A stretch of DNA of 28,736 nucleotides from JAVBJV01 sp031546815. GTDB lineage: Bacteria > Pseudomonadota > Alphaproteobacteria > Acetobacterales > Acetobacteraceae. Shown piece by piece: positions 1 to 8,173 of the stretch (positions are counted from its first letter, which is position 1; each line of letters begins with the position of its first letter). Location: NCBI GenBank assembly GCA_031546815.1, contig JAVBJV010000012.1, positions 1 through 28,736 of the forward strand. Reading direction: 5' to 3'. The notes under the pieces are model-generated. The model had not been told where the DNA came from. It saw only the letters and a list, made by a program, of their open reading frames with translations, and made no database searches. The position numbers and the translations under genes were made by a program.

Positions 1-117
1 GCCCTCCTAATTCCGCGCTGTGTTTGCTCCGGGGCTGGAAACCCGGCGCCCCACACCCCACCCGGGGGCGTATCTCGGGGGGGCCCCCCGGCCCCCGGGG
101 GGCCCCCCACTTCTATT
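1..117. other. non-coding edge with G/C-only palindromic block
   Basis: No gene is visible in this stretch. Positions 77-108 consist only of alternating runs of 5-7 G and C, which form nested perfect palindromes. The flanking bases (about 40-75) are also runs of C and G. The amidohydrolase stop codon lies just inside at 118-120, so the gene end is intact. The block sits at the very edge of the window and looks unlike the rest of the sequence, so a contig-end or polymerase/assembly artefact is the simplest reading. A real GC hairpin after the gene is the alternative, but there is no U-tract to make it a standard terminator. Confidence 0.5.
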
Positions 118-999
118 TTAAAACCCGTAAAGCTTGTGCGCATTCGTAGTCAGAATGCGGTTGCGCACGGCTTCGTCCGGCACCCAGTCGGCCAGCAGAT
201 CCAGCAGATTGCCGACATTCATCATGTGCTCCCAATGCGACACATGCGGCCAGTCCGAACCCCACACACAACGATCTGGCGCAGCTTCCACCAGCATACG
301 CGCGAACGGAATCGTGTCGGCATAGGGCGGGCCTTCCACCGTGTTGCGATACGCGCCGGAGATCTTCACCCACGCCCCATCGCGCACCAGCGACACCAGA
401 GTCCGGAACCCCGGATCATCCACCCCGCGCGATGACGGGAAGTGTCCGTAATGGTCCACCACAAACGGCACCGGCAACGTCTTCAAACGCGGGGCCAGTT
501 CCGTCAGGTCTTTCGCATCGACCAGGAACTGCAAGTGCCAGCCCATGTCGCGCGCCAGTGCGCCGTAACGCTCGACCGCATCGAACCCGATGCCGCCGCC
601 GTACAGAACATTCAGCCGCAGGCCCACAACGCCCGCATCCTTCAACGCGGTCAGTTCACGTGCGGGCGCATCCGCATCGACCACCGCAATGCCGCGCAGG
701 CGCTGCGGGTTTTCCCGCAATGTCTGCACCAGCAGCCGGTTGTCGGTGCCATGCACGCTGACCTGCACCAGCACGCCATAGGTCATCCCCGTTGCATCCA
801 GCATCGCCAGATACGACGCGGCCGATGCTTCGGGCGGTGTGTAGCTGCGTGTGGCAACGAACGGATATTCCGGCGGCAGGCCGATCACATGCGCGTGTGT
901 ATCGACCGCGCCCTGCGGCACCACGAAGCGCGTTGGCCCGTGCTGGTCACGCGCGGGCCCCGGACATGCCGGGGCCTCGCCTGTTGTCCTAGTCTGCAT
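118..999 (-). CDS. metal-dependent amidohydrolase (Amidohydro_2 / PDC-lactonase-like)
   Basis: A 293-residue cytoplasmic hydrolase of the amidohydrolase superfamily, the group with 2-pyrone-4,6-dicarboxylate lactonase and related TIM-barrel enzymes. Visible marks are the N-terminal HxH metal motif in DTHAHV (His35, His37), a barrel-strand histidine in VVDHYGH, and the C-terminal WGSDWPH, where the Asp is the usual catalytic or metal ligand. The frame stays open to 1086, but I choose the ATG at 999 because the upstream part overlaps the MFS gene and resembles no family sequence. The ATG overlaps the MFS stop by 11 bases, so the two are almost surely co-transcribed and translationally coupled. 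The permease suggests an imported organic acid, lactone or aromatic breakdown product as substrate; the exact substrate cannot be read from sequence. Confidence 0.82.
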   Translation of the reverse strand: MQTRTTGEAPACPGPARDQHGPTRFVVPQGAVDTHAHVIGLPPEYPFVATRSYTPPEASAASYLAMLDATGMTYGVLVQVSVHGTDNRLLVQTLRENPQRLRGIAVVDADAPARELTALKDAGVVGLRLNVLYGGGIGFDAVERYGALARDMGWHLQFLVDAKDLTELAPRLKTLPVPFVVDHYGHFPSSRGVDDPGFRTLVSLVRDGAWVKISGAYRNTVEGPPYADTIPFARMLVEAAPDRCVWGSDWPHVSHWEHMMNVGNLLDLLADWVPDEAVRNRILTTNAHKLYGF

Positions 1000-2272
1000 G
1001 TAAGACTTTGCCCCGTGTTTCCGGCAGCGCGAAGGCCGCCACGAAGAACAGGCCATAGGCCAGCACCGCGAAGATGGTGATGGCACTGGCCAGTGTCACG
1101 CTCTGCGACAGATAGCCGACCAGCGTCGGGAACAGCGCCCCCATGCCACGACCAAAGTTATAGCAGAACCCCTGCCCCGACCCGCGCAGACGCGTGGGGA
1201 ACAGCTCGGTCAGGAACGCGCCCATGCCCGAGAAATACCCCGACGCAAAGAACCCCAGCGGGAAGCCCAGGAACCACAGGATAGTGGGCGTCAGCGGCAG
1301 CTGCATATAGGCGATGATCACCACGATCGCGCCCACCGAGAAGATCAGGAACAGCATGCGCCGCCCCAGCTTGTCGGCCATCCACGCGCCGACCAGATAG
1401 CCGACGAACGATCCCACGATCAGCGTCAGCAGATAGCCGGTCGACCCCACGGTGGACAGACCACGCTCGGTGGTCAGGAAGCGCGGCACCCAGGTGGTGA
1501 TGGCGTAATACCCGCCCTGGCACCCCATGGTCAGCAGCGAGGCAAGGATGGTCGTCTTCAGGATCGGGCCCGAGAAAATTTCCCAGATCTTCGGACGATC
1601 GCCCGTCGCCGCCTGTTTCGCACGGGCTTCCAGCGCGATCTGCGGTTCTTCGACATAGCGACGCAGATAGAACACCAGCAATGCCGGCAACGCACCAAGC
1701 ACGAACATGTAACGCCACGCGTCTTCCGCCGGGAACAGCGTGAACAGCGCGGCCTGCGCCAGCACCGCCATCCCCCAGCCGATCGCCCAACCCGACTGCA
1801 CCGAACCGACGGCACGGCCACGATACTGCGCGCGGATGGTTTCACCCATCAGCACGGCGCCCGCCGCCCATTCACCACCAAAGCCGATGCCCAGCAGCGT
1901 GCGCGCAACCAGAAGCTGTTCGAAGTTCTGCGCAAACGCACACACCACGCTGAAGAACGAGAACCACAGAATGGTCAGCTGCAACGTGCGCACGCGCCCG
2001 ATGCGATCCGCCAGATAGCCTGCGCCCCAACCACCCAGCGCGGATGCCAGCAGCGTCGCCGTTACGGCCAGCCCGGCCGAGGCGCTGTCGACATTCCACA
2101 TCTGGATAATGGTGCCGATCACCAGCGGGTAGATCATGAAGTCCATCCCATCCAGCCCCCATCCGGCCGCACAGGCCCAGAAGGTACGCTTTTCGGGGAC
2201 GGTCATATCCTTGTAGAAACCGGTAAGACTGGTGTCTTCCGGAATGACGGTATCGCCTGTCTGCGTGCTCAT
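989..2272 (-). CDS. MFS transporter, organic acid symporter type (AAHS/SHS-like)
   Basis: A 427-residue inner-membrane permease of the major facilitator superfamily with about 12 hydrophobic segments. The TM1 acidic motif DGMDFMIYPL (Asp41, Asp44), the TM2-3 loop motif GYLADRIGRVRTLQ (about 85-98) and the TM4 motif GIGFGGEWAAGA are typical of proton-coupled carboxylate or sialate symporters (AAHS and SHS families). The ATG at 2272 is preceded by AAAGGAGT with 6-7 bases spacing, a strong Shine-Dalgarno site. Its 3' end overlaps the amidohydrolase start, making a transport-plus-hydrolysis pair. The substrate is inferred to be an organic acid; sugar transport is less likely given the TM1 motif. 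The upstream region (2286-2400) is AT-rich and full of dyads, suggesting regulated expression. Confidence 0.87.
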   Translation of the reverse strand: MSTQTGDTVIPEDTSLTGFYKDMTVPEKRTFWACAAGWGLDGMDFMIYPLVIGTIIQMWNVDSASAGLAVTATLLASALGGWGAGYLADRIGRVRTLQLTILWFSFFSVVCAFAQNFEQLLVARTLLGIGFGGEWAAGAVLMGETIRAQYRGRAVGSVQSGWAIGWGMAVLAQAALFTLFPAEDAWRYMFVLGALPALLVFYLRRYVEEPQIALEARAKQAATGDRPKIWEIFSGPILKTTILASLLTMGCQGGYYAITTWVPRFLTTERGLSTVGSTGYLLTLIVGSFVGYLVGAWMADKLGRRMLFLIFSVGAIVVIIAYMQLPLTPTILWFLGFPLGFFASGYFSGMGAFLTELFPTRLRGSGQGFCYNFGRGMGALFPTLVGYLSQSVTLASAITIFAVLAYGLFFVAAFALPETRGKVLHAD

Positions 2273-2293
2273 GCGGACTCCTTTATGGGTGTT

Positions 2294-2375
2294 CCCTCGA
2301 GGGTATGATCGTATGAACTGCCACCATTACGTAACGAAGGCAAACCAGAATTCAGTGTTTTATTTTCGAATTCTG
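2294..2375 (-). promoter_or_regulatory. dyad-rich upstream region of the MFS-amidohydrolase pair
   Basis: The region holds a perfect 10-bp palindrome (2294-2303, CCCTCGAGGG), a direct repeat GTATGA (2303-2308 and 2311-2316), the 8-bp palindrome TTACGTAA (2327-2334), and an inverted repeat CAGAATTC / GAATTCTG (2346-2353 and 2368-2375). The half-sites of the last repeat are 22 bp apart, two helical turns. I see no convincing -35/-10 pair. These are candidate operators for a regulator that is not encoded nearby. Confidence 0.3.
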
Positions 2376-2412
2376 TATTTTTCTTTCGTTATGTTTCGCT
2401 TCATTGGTTTTC

Positions 2413-2445
2413 AAAAAAAGCGCCCGGAGTTTCCCCCGGGCGCTT
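2413..2445 (-). terminator. rho-independent terminator of the autotransporter gene
   Basis: A perfect 10-bp GC-rich stem (2418-2427 with 2436-2445) and an 8-base loop are followed on the minus strand by seven U residues (complement of 2413-2419). It lies 26 bases past the autotransporter stop. This is the best intrinsic terminator in the window and separates the autotransporter from the MFS gene. Confidence 0.88.
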
Positions 2446-2470
2446 CCCGATGCTTCTGGTCGCGCCGGTC

Positions 2471-5392
2471 TTACCAGACGTAACGCACGCCTGCATTGGC
2501 CAGCCAGCCGCCAAAGCCGGCATCGCCGATCCGGGTCTGCCACGCGGCATCGCCATAGACAGACCAACGTTCGCTGAGTGTCCCCGTCACCCCGCCACCA
2601 ACCTGCAGCGCGGTGCCAAAGCTGCCCGCGGTGAATGTCGTGCCACCGATGTCCACGTCCTCGCCATCCATAAATCCGTGGATCAGGTTCAGTTTGGCAT
2701 AGGGGGTGATCAGCTGGTTCTCGCCACTGCGGAACGCCCGCGTCAGCCGCGCGCCGATCCGGCCGATCAACTGCTGCGCCGTCCCGAGCTGCATGGTGAC
2801 ATCCTGCAGATCTTGAGGGTTGTCGTTGTCGGCGTTGAATCCCAGATGCTGATAGGCAATCTGCACCTGCGGCTCCAGTGTCCAGTCCTGCGCAAAATGC
2901 CACGGACGGCCGAGTTCGATCCCCACCGCCATGCTGTTGCCGCGCACAGTGTCGGCGGTGCCCGGTATGCTGTTGGCCGTCACGTTCCCGTTCATCAGAC
3001 CGAACGACACGACACCATCGATGTAGAAACCACTGTCCCACTGGCGGGTAAGGTAGCCCTGCAGCGCATAGGTGTTGACCTGTGCCTTGCTGGTGCCCTC
3101 GAAGACGTTGGGCGAATTGGTGGTCATCCGCATGTCGCCGAATGTCAGCGCGAAGCCGACACGCGTGATGGCGCTTTCGTCACGCCACGAGAAGAGGTTG
3201 GCGCCCATCTGCACAGCCGTATAGTCCTGATCGAACCCATAACCGAACTGGGCGTAGGAACGGTCGGAGCTGTAACTGAAGCGCCCGCCATAGACGCGCA
3301 TGAAAGCATCGCCGTCGGTCCGCTCGCCAGCGCGGTTCAGCGCGGTGCGGTTGTCGTCGTGCAGTTCGCCCAAGCGGCGGTGCAGCATGTCGATGTCCTG
3401 GAAGCCCGCATTCATCATGGCGACCGGCAGGTTGATCTGGGTGGGCACCTGCGGGCGCAGCGATTCAGGACGCGGCGGTTCCGGCTGTGGTGTTGGCGGC
3501 GGCAGCGGCGGTTCCGGTGGCGGGCAGGTGCCGGTTGTTGTGCAATCAGTCGGAGGGGGCGTGATATACGGGTTTTGCAACCGGTAATCCCAATTGGTGC
3601 CAGCTGCGTTGCTGGTCAGATTCTGCGCCGAACTGGCCGCGCCGTTGGTGGACCCCGGACCGTAGGCATACAGGCGATACTGGAACGCACCAACGCCGAC
3701 ATAGCCACCCGGATTGGCGAGCGTGAACGCAGTTTCGGTCGATGTCCCCGCCACCTGAACCAGCGAAATACCCGTGCTGTTGAGGGCCGCACTATCGGTA
3801 CTGGTATAGGCACCACTACCCAGCCCGTTGACCAGAATGCCGGTGCTGCCCGCGGCATTGCCGTTGACGATCAGCCGGTCAGTGGCCTGACTGGCAAGGG
3901 GACCGCCGGCATTGAGCAGCGTGCTCATCCGCAGAGTGGCATTGCTGGCCGTATAATCCCCCGTCACCGTCAGCTGCTTGTAACTGGATTGCTGTTCCGG
4001 GTCTCCGGTCGGCGCGAGATAGTTCAGGGTTGAACCATTAAGCCCCACCGTGGTGACGACGGAGCTTGCCGTCATGTTCCAGACACTGTTTGCCCCATCG
4101 ATATTCAGATTGATGACGCCGACAGGATCGGTCACGGATGCGCCGCTGGCATCGGTATGCGTATAGGCACCCAAAGCCGTTGCGCCGGTAAAGACACTGC
4201 CGTCTGTCATGTGCAGATCGATCAGGCCGGATTCCGCAAACATGTTGCCGGTAATGTTATAGACCCCGGACGTTGCAACAGTGACTTTCGCCGCCGCGTT
4301 TACGATCGTCCCGGCACCATCATAAAGCTTGTCGTCTGTGCCGGTATAATAATTGGTTCTGGACGACGAAACCTCGGACCCGCTGCCCAGAGTGTGAATG
4401 GCATAGGCAGCAGCCGTGTCGGTAACCGTGATCGACACATTGCCAGCCAGTTCGATCCGCCCACCCAGAGCATTGTTGTTGTTGTCCGGGGTGATTTTCA
4501 CCTCGGCACGCAACGCATCTGCGCCGGTCCCCAGCGCGCGCACCGAACCACCCTGTAACTGCACAACGCCGCCCTTGTTGGCATAGACGGCGTGTCCGTT
4601 AGCACCCGTTGTGCTGATATCGGCACCGGAGCCGATGATCGCCACCGCGTTTGTGCCCTGGGCCATACCGTTGGTGAGAACATTGTCGCGATTGCCAGCG
4701 TAGACGGCATAGCCCTGGGTGTTCATGCCGTTGTTACCCACACCGCCAGCCTTGATCGTCGCCCCCGTCCCGATGGACGCCAGATTGTAAAACGGACTCT
4801 GAGAGGTCAGATTGACCCGAACCGCCGCCCCCTCGGCGACAGTGATCTTGCTGTCGTTGCCGATATAAACACGGCCATAGCCGGAAGCTGCGTTCGGGCT
4901 TTGCGCGACGTTGATACCGTTGCTGTTGGATCCAGTGGCAGTCAGCGTCGTATTGTTTCCGGTTATAATGGTGAAAACACCATTGGCGCTCTGTATGCCG
5001 TTGGTTCTGATCGTGTCGACAAAACTACCCGAAGTAAGGACCGTCAGATCATCTCCGAATATAAATGCCGGATGCGGGCCATTCATGGCGAAATAAATAC
5101 CATTGGTATTATTCGTCTCGTTCCCACCGCCGATGGCTTTACTTCCGGTTGTGGAGATGGAAACGCGGTTTCCACAATTATTTGACGCTGCATACGAACC
5201 ACCAAATACAGTCGTATTGGTAATTACAGCACCATCGCGACACGCAACATTTGCATCCGCCCAGGCTCGGGATACGGGTAAAAGGCCGCTTACCAAAAGA
5301 ACCGCAAGCGCTGTGCAGCTCAGAAGCCGCACCTTCCGCCGACTTGAAGCCGCATGGTTGGAGTATTCGGATGCAAACGCTTTGGAAATCAT
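2471..5392 (-). CDS. autotransporter (type Va secretion) with passenger and beta-barrel domains
   Basis: A 973-residue outer-membrane protein. Residues 1-45 form a long signal peptide (basic RRK, hydrophobic core, likely cleavage after AWA). The passenger, about 46-605, is rich in Gly, Thr, Asn and Ser with short repeated strands as in beta-helix adhesins. A proline-rich linker (about 607-645) follows, then a C-terminal autotransporter beta-domain (about 680-973) ending in an aromatic residue (VRYVW) as Bam substrates do. Pertactin-like adhesin is the nearest description; no protease or lipase motif is visible. Two cysteine pairs stand out, Cys51/Cys73 near the passenger start and a CTTTGTC pair in the linker. 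The ATG at 5392 is chosen because the signal peptide follows directly; AGGA lies about 10 bases upstream. It appears monocistronic. Confidence 0.9.
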   Translation of the reverse strand: MISKAFASEYSNHAASSRRKVRLLSCTALAVLLVSGLLPVSRAWADANVACRDGAVITNTTVFGGSYAASNNCGNRVSISTTGSKAIGGGNETNNTNGIYFAMNGPHPAFIFGDDLTVLTSGSFVDTIRTNGIQSANGVFTIITGNNTTLTATGSNSNGINVAQSPNAASGYGRVYIGNDSKITVAEGAAVRVNLTSQSPFYNLASIGTGATIKAGGVGNNGMNTQGYAVYAGNRDNVLTNGMAQGTNAVAIIGSGADISTTGANGHAVYANKGGVVQLQGGSVRALGTGADALRAEVKITPDNNNNALGGRIELAGNVSITVTDTAAAYAIHTLGSGSEVSSSRTNYYTGTDDKLYDGAGTIVNAAAKVTVATSGVYNITGNMFAESGLIDLHMTDGSVFTGATALGAYTHTDASGASVTDPVGVINLNIDGANSVWNMTASSVVTTVGLNGSTLNYLAPTGDPEQQSSYKQLTVTGDYTASNATLRMSTLLNAGGPLASQATDRLIVNGNAAGSTGILVNGLGSGAYTSTDSAALNSTGISLVQVAGTSTETAFTLANPGGYVGVGAFQYRLYAYGPGSTNGAASSAQNLTSNAAGTNWDYRLQNPYITPPPTDCTTTGTCPPPEPPLPPPTPQPEPPRPESLRPQVPTQINLPVAMMNAGFQDIDMLHRRLGELHDDNRTALNRAGERTDGDAFMRVYGGRFSYSSDRSYAQFGYGFDQDYTAVQMGANLFSWRDESAITRVGFALTFGDMRMTTNSPNVFEGTSKAQVNTYALQGYLTRQWDSGFYIDGVVSFGLMNGNVTANSIPGTADTVRGNSMAVGIELGRPWHFAQDWTLEPQVQIAYQHLGFNADNDNPQDLQDVTMQLGTAQQLIGRIGARLTRAFRSGENQLITPYAKLNLIHGFMDGEDVDIGGTTFTAGSFGTALQVGGGVTGTLSERWSVYGDAAWQTRIGDAGFGGWLANAGVRYVW

Positions 5393-5495
5393 TCCCTACT
5401 ATCCTTTTAAAAACCCATGAATTTTCGCGTAACAATTGACAAAATATGTAAATATGGGGGAATTCCCAGTAATTGTTTCTAAAATGTAAATAAAA

Positions 5496-5526
5496 ATTAT
5501 ACTGTTACATAATACGCAATGTTCAA
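5496..5526 (-). promoter_or_regulatory. candidate promoter of the autotransporter
   Basis: On the minus strand a perfect TATAAT (5496-5501) is preceded at 19 bases by TTGAAC (5521-5526). The spacing is long, so the match is only fair. It would give a leader of about 100 bases, AT-rich and with no clear hairpin. Confidence 0.35.
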
Positions 5527-5705
5527 AACCAACCAATCCTGCCCCCAACAATTGAGCAATTACGCGACGCGTGGCTATCAATTTGATTTCGAACCAGAAT
5601 TATCTAAATAAAATGGCAGAAAACGCGCATCGGTTGATGAGGGCACACCAGAACTCTCCGACTAATTCCCGGGCGGAGTTAAGGGCACTTGGTTTCCGGC
5701 ACAGA

Positions 5706-5734
5706 TTGACTTGCAGTCACCTGCTTTCTATCAA
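5706..5734 (+). promoter_or_regulatory. candidate sigma-70 promoter of the TerB-like gene
   Basis: TTGACT (5706-5711), a 17-base spacer and TATCAA (5729-5734) predict a transcript start near 5741, 24 bases ahead of the ATG at 5765. This supports the short start of the gene over the upstream TTG at 5711, which lies inside the promoter. Confidence 0.5.
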
Positions 5735-5764
5735 AATAGTAACCTGCTCCGGATCGGCTTTGTC

Positions 5765-6286
5765 ATGCACATTCTTCTCGGTTTCCTCGGCGTCGTGGCC
5801 GCTGCCGCGTATTGGTATTACCGCTTGAAAGACGCTGGCGCCGCTGCTGCCGAAGTGGTCGATGTCGCCCAGCGCGCCCGCGGTGCATGGAACCGGCGGC
5901 AGTTTCGCAACAAGGTGGAAGGCTCCGCCCTCAGCGCGATCGACGATCCGGCCGAGGGCGCCGCCGTGATGATGATCCGCACCTGCCTGGAGCGCGGCCC
6001 GCTCTCGCCCGCAACCGAAGCCGCCATCAAGACCGAGATCCGCCGCATGACCGGCATGGCCGACCCGGCCGAGGCATTTGCGTTCGCCGTCTGGACAGCG
6101 GATCAGGTGCCCTCGCCCAACGATGTGTCACTGAAACTGCGCAAGCTGTGGGGCGAGAAACTGACCGCCGAACAACGGCACGATGTCCTCGCCATGGTAA
6201 CGCGCGTGGCCGAGGTGGATGGCGATCTGCTGCCCGCGCAGACACTGGCGATCAGGATGCTGCAGGAACGCCTGGGTATCGCCTGA
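5765..6286 (+). CDS. membrane-anchored TerB-like protein
   Basis: A 173-residue protein with one N-terminal membrane segment (about residues 2-20, ending YWYYRL) and a helical cytoplasmic domain. The C-terminal part (RVAEVDGDLLPAQ...RMLQERLGI, about 140-173) has the acidic loop and closing helix typical of the TerB/DUF533-like fold, in which the acidic residues can bind divalent metal. An earlier half-repeat is visible around CLERGPLSPATEAAIKTEIRRM. The role of such single-gene TerB proteins is not settled; tellurite resistance should not be assumed, since no other ter gene is near. I prefer the ATG at 5765 because it begins the membrane anchor and follows the promoter at a proper distance; its ribosome binding site is weak. 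It converges with ilvD. Confidence 0.7.
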   Translation: MHILLGFLGVVAAAAYWYYRLKDAGAAAAEVVDVAQRARGAWNRRQFRNKVEGSALSAIDDPAEGAAVMMIRTCLERGPLSPATEAAIKTEIRRMTGMADPAEAFAFAVWTADQVPSPNDVSLKLRKLWGEKLTAEQRHDVLAMVTRVAEVDGDLLPAQTLAIRMLQERLGIA

Positions 6287-6292
6287 TACAAA

Positions 6293-6322
6293 AACGGCGC
6301 GGAAGTTTCCCTCCGCGCCGTT
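6293..6322. terminator. bidirectional hairpin terminator between the TerB-like gene and ilvD
   Basis: A perfect 11-bp stem AACGGCGCGGA / TCCGCGCCGTT (6293-6303 with 6312-6322) with an 8-base loop lies between two converging stop codons. On the minus strand (ilvD side) it is followed by five U residues, a normal intrinsic terminator; on the plus strand the U-tract is weak. Confidence 0.8.
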
Positions 6323-6343
6323 CTGGTTTCTGCTTCAGAAAAT

Positions 6344-8173
6344 TCAGATCTTGCGCACAGCCCCCTTGGCTGCGCTGGTCGTCATCGCCGCATAGGCCTT
6401 CAGCGCCGTCGAGATCACGCGCTTGCGCTTCTCGACCGGATGCCAGCCCGCAGCGTCCTGTTGCTTGCGGCGTGCCTGCAATTCGGCGTCGTCCACATGC
6501 AGATGCACACGACGGTTCGGGATATCGAACGTGATGGTGTCGCCATCGCGCACCAGCCCGATCGTGCCGCCCTCAGCCGCTTCCGGCGAGACATGTCCGA
6601 TCGACAGGCCCGACGACCCGCCCGAGAACCGCCCGTCCGTCACCAGCGCGCAGACCTTGCCCAGACCTTTCGACTTCAGATAGCTGGTCGGATACAGCAT
6701 TTCCTGCATCCCCGGCCCACCGCGCGGCCCTTCGTAGCGCACGACGACGATATCACCCGCCACCACCTTGCCGCTCAGAATGGCTGAGACCGATGAGTCC
6801 TGGCTCTCGAACACGCGCGCCGTGCCGGTGAAGGTCAGGATGCTGTCATCCACACCCGCCGTCTTCACGATGCAGCCTTCTTCGGCCAGATTACCGAACA
6901 GCACCGCCAGCCCGCCATCCTGCGAGAACGCATGCGCCTTGTCGCGGATCACCCCGTTCGCACGATCGACATCGAGCGAGGCATAGCGCCGATCCTGGCT
7001 GAACGCCGTCTGGCTCGGCACGCCGCCAGGTGCGGCGCGGTAGAAGTTCTGCACCGTTTCACTGTTGGTCTGCTTCACATCCCAGCGCGCCAGCGCTTCG
7101 GCCAGAGTCGGCGCGTGCACGGTCGGGCGGCTGGCATGCAGCAATCCGGCGCGGTTCAGCTCGCCCAGAATGGCCATGATGCCACCGGCGCGGTGCACGT
7201 CTTCCATGTGGATGTTCTCGATGGTCGGCGCGACCTTGCACAGGCATGGCACGCGGCGTGACAGGCGGTCGATGTCGGCCATGGTGAAAGTCACCTCGCC
7301 TTCCTGGGCTGCGGCCAGCAGATGCAGCACCGTGTTGGTCGACCCACCCATCGCGATGTCGAGCGTCATCGCGTTCTCGAACGCCTCGAAATTGGCGATC
7401 GTGCGCGGCAGCACGCTTTCGTCGTTCTGTTCGTAATAACGGCGCGCCAGATCAACGATCAGGTGGCCAGCTTCGATGAACAGCTGCTTGCGGTCCGCAT
7501 GCGTCGCCAGCACCGACCCATTGCCCGGCAGCGACAGACCCAGCGCTTCGGTCAGGCAGTTCATCGAATTGGCAGTGAACATGCCCGAGCACGAGCCGCA
7601 TGTGGGGCAGGCTGCGCGTTCGATGTCTTCCACTTCCGCGTCGGTCACGGTGTCGTCGGCGGCGGCGATCATGGCGTCGATCAGGTCCATGGCCTTTTCC
7701 TTGCCATGCAACACGACCTTGCCCGCTTCCATCGGGCCGCCCGAAACGAACACCGTGGGAATGTTGAGGCGGAGCGACGCCATCAGCATACCCGGGGTGA
7801 TCTTGTCGCAGTTCGAGATACACACCATCGCGTCCGCGCAATGCGCGTTGACCATGTATTCGACGCTGTCGGCGATCAGCTCGCGCGAGGGCAGCGAATA
7901 CAGCATACCGTCATGCCCCATCGCGATCCCGTCATCGACGGCGATGGTGTTGAATTCCTTGGCAACACCACCGGCACGTTCGATCTCGCGCGCGACAAGC
8001 TGGCCCAGGTCTTTCAGATGCACATGGCCGGGCACGAACTGCGTGAACGAATTCACCACCGCGATAATCGGCTTGCCGAAGTCGCTGTCCTTCATGCCGG
8101 TCGCGCGCCACAGGCCACGCGCCCCCGCCATGTTGCGGCCGTGCGTTGAAGTGCGGGAACGATAATGCGGCAT
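6344..8173 (-). CDS. ilvD: dihydroxy-acid dehydratase
   Basis: A 609-residue enzyme that dehydrates 2,3-dihydroxy-isovalerate and 2,3-dihydroxy-3-methylvalerate to the 2-keto acids, the third step of valine and isoleucine synthesis, in the cytoplasm. The sequence is very close to the enterobacterial form from the first residues (MPHYRS...THGRNMAGAR). Iron-sulphur ligands are visible at Cys122 (SNCDK) and Cys195 in CPTCGSCSG (Cys189, 192, 195), and the metal-site DDG is at residues 80-82. The frame stays open to 8236, but the ATG at 8173 matches the family start and has AAAGG upstream. It stands alone, apart from other ilv genes. A leader of up to about 180 bases may lie in front of it. Confidence 0.96.
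   Translation of the reverse strand: MPHYRSRTSTHGRNMAGARGLWRATGMKDSDFGKPIIAVVNSFTQFVPGHVHLKDLGQLVAREIERAGGVAKEFNTIAVDDGIAMGHDGMLYSLPSRELIADSVEYMVNAHCADAMVCISNCDKITPGMLMASLRLNIPTVFVSGGPMEAGKVVLHGKEKAMDLIDAMIAAADDTVTDAEVEDIERAACPTCGSCSGMFTANSMNCLTEALGLSLPGNGSVLATHADRKQLFIEAGHLIVDLARRYYEQNDESVLPRTIANFEAFENAMTLDIAMGGSTNTVLHLLAAAQEGEVTFTMADIDRLSRRVPCLCKVAPTIENIHMEDVHRAGGIMAILGELNRAGLLHASRPTVHAPTLAEALARWDVKQTNSETVQNFYRAAPGGVPSQTAFSQDRRYASLDVDRANGVIRDKAHAFSQDGGLAVLFGNLAEEGCIVKTAGVDDSILTFTGTARVFESQDSSVSAILSGKVVAGDIVVVRYEGPRGGPGMQEMLYPTSYLKSKGLGKVCALVTDGRFSGGSSGLSIGHVSPEAAEGGTIGLVRDGDTITFDIPNRRVHLHVDDAELQARRKQQDAAGWHPVEKRKRVISTALKAYAAMTTSAAKGAVRKI

Larger units (their letters stand above)
5393..5764. 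other. 372-bp intergenic region between divergent genes, AT-rich on the left
   Basis: No gene is supported. The part next to the autotransporter (about 5400-5520) is strongly AT-rich and holds its candidate promoter. The part next to the TerB-like gene (5706-5734) holds a good plus-strand promoter. Short open frames across the region have no ribosome binding site and no recognisable protein features. Confidence 0.6.

Noticed and set aside
2346..2387. inverted repeat followed by T-rich sequence as a plus-strand terminator
   Set aside because: The stem is AT-rich with a 14-base loop and there is no plus-strand gene upstream to end; an operator is more likely.
2450..4033. 527-codon plus-strand open frame across the autotransporter
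   Set aside because: It lies opposite the beta-barrel and linker of a convincing autotransporter and reads as compositional antisense sequence with no motif.
5706..5764. TTG start at 5711 for the TerB-like protein
   Set aside because: It lies inside the candidate promoter and adds residues with no family support.
5765..6286. tellurite-resistance operon
   Set aside because: Only one TerB-like domain is present, with a membrane anchor, and no other ter genes are near.
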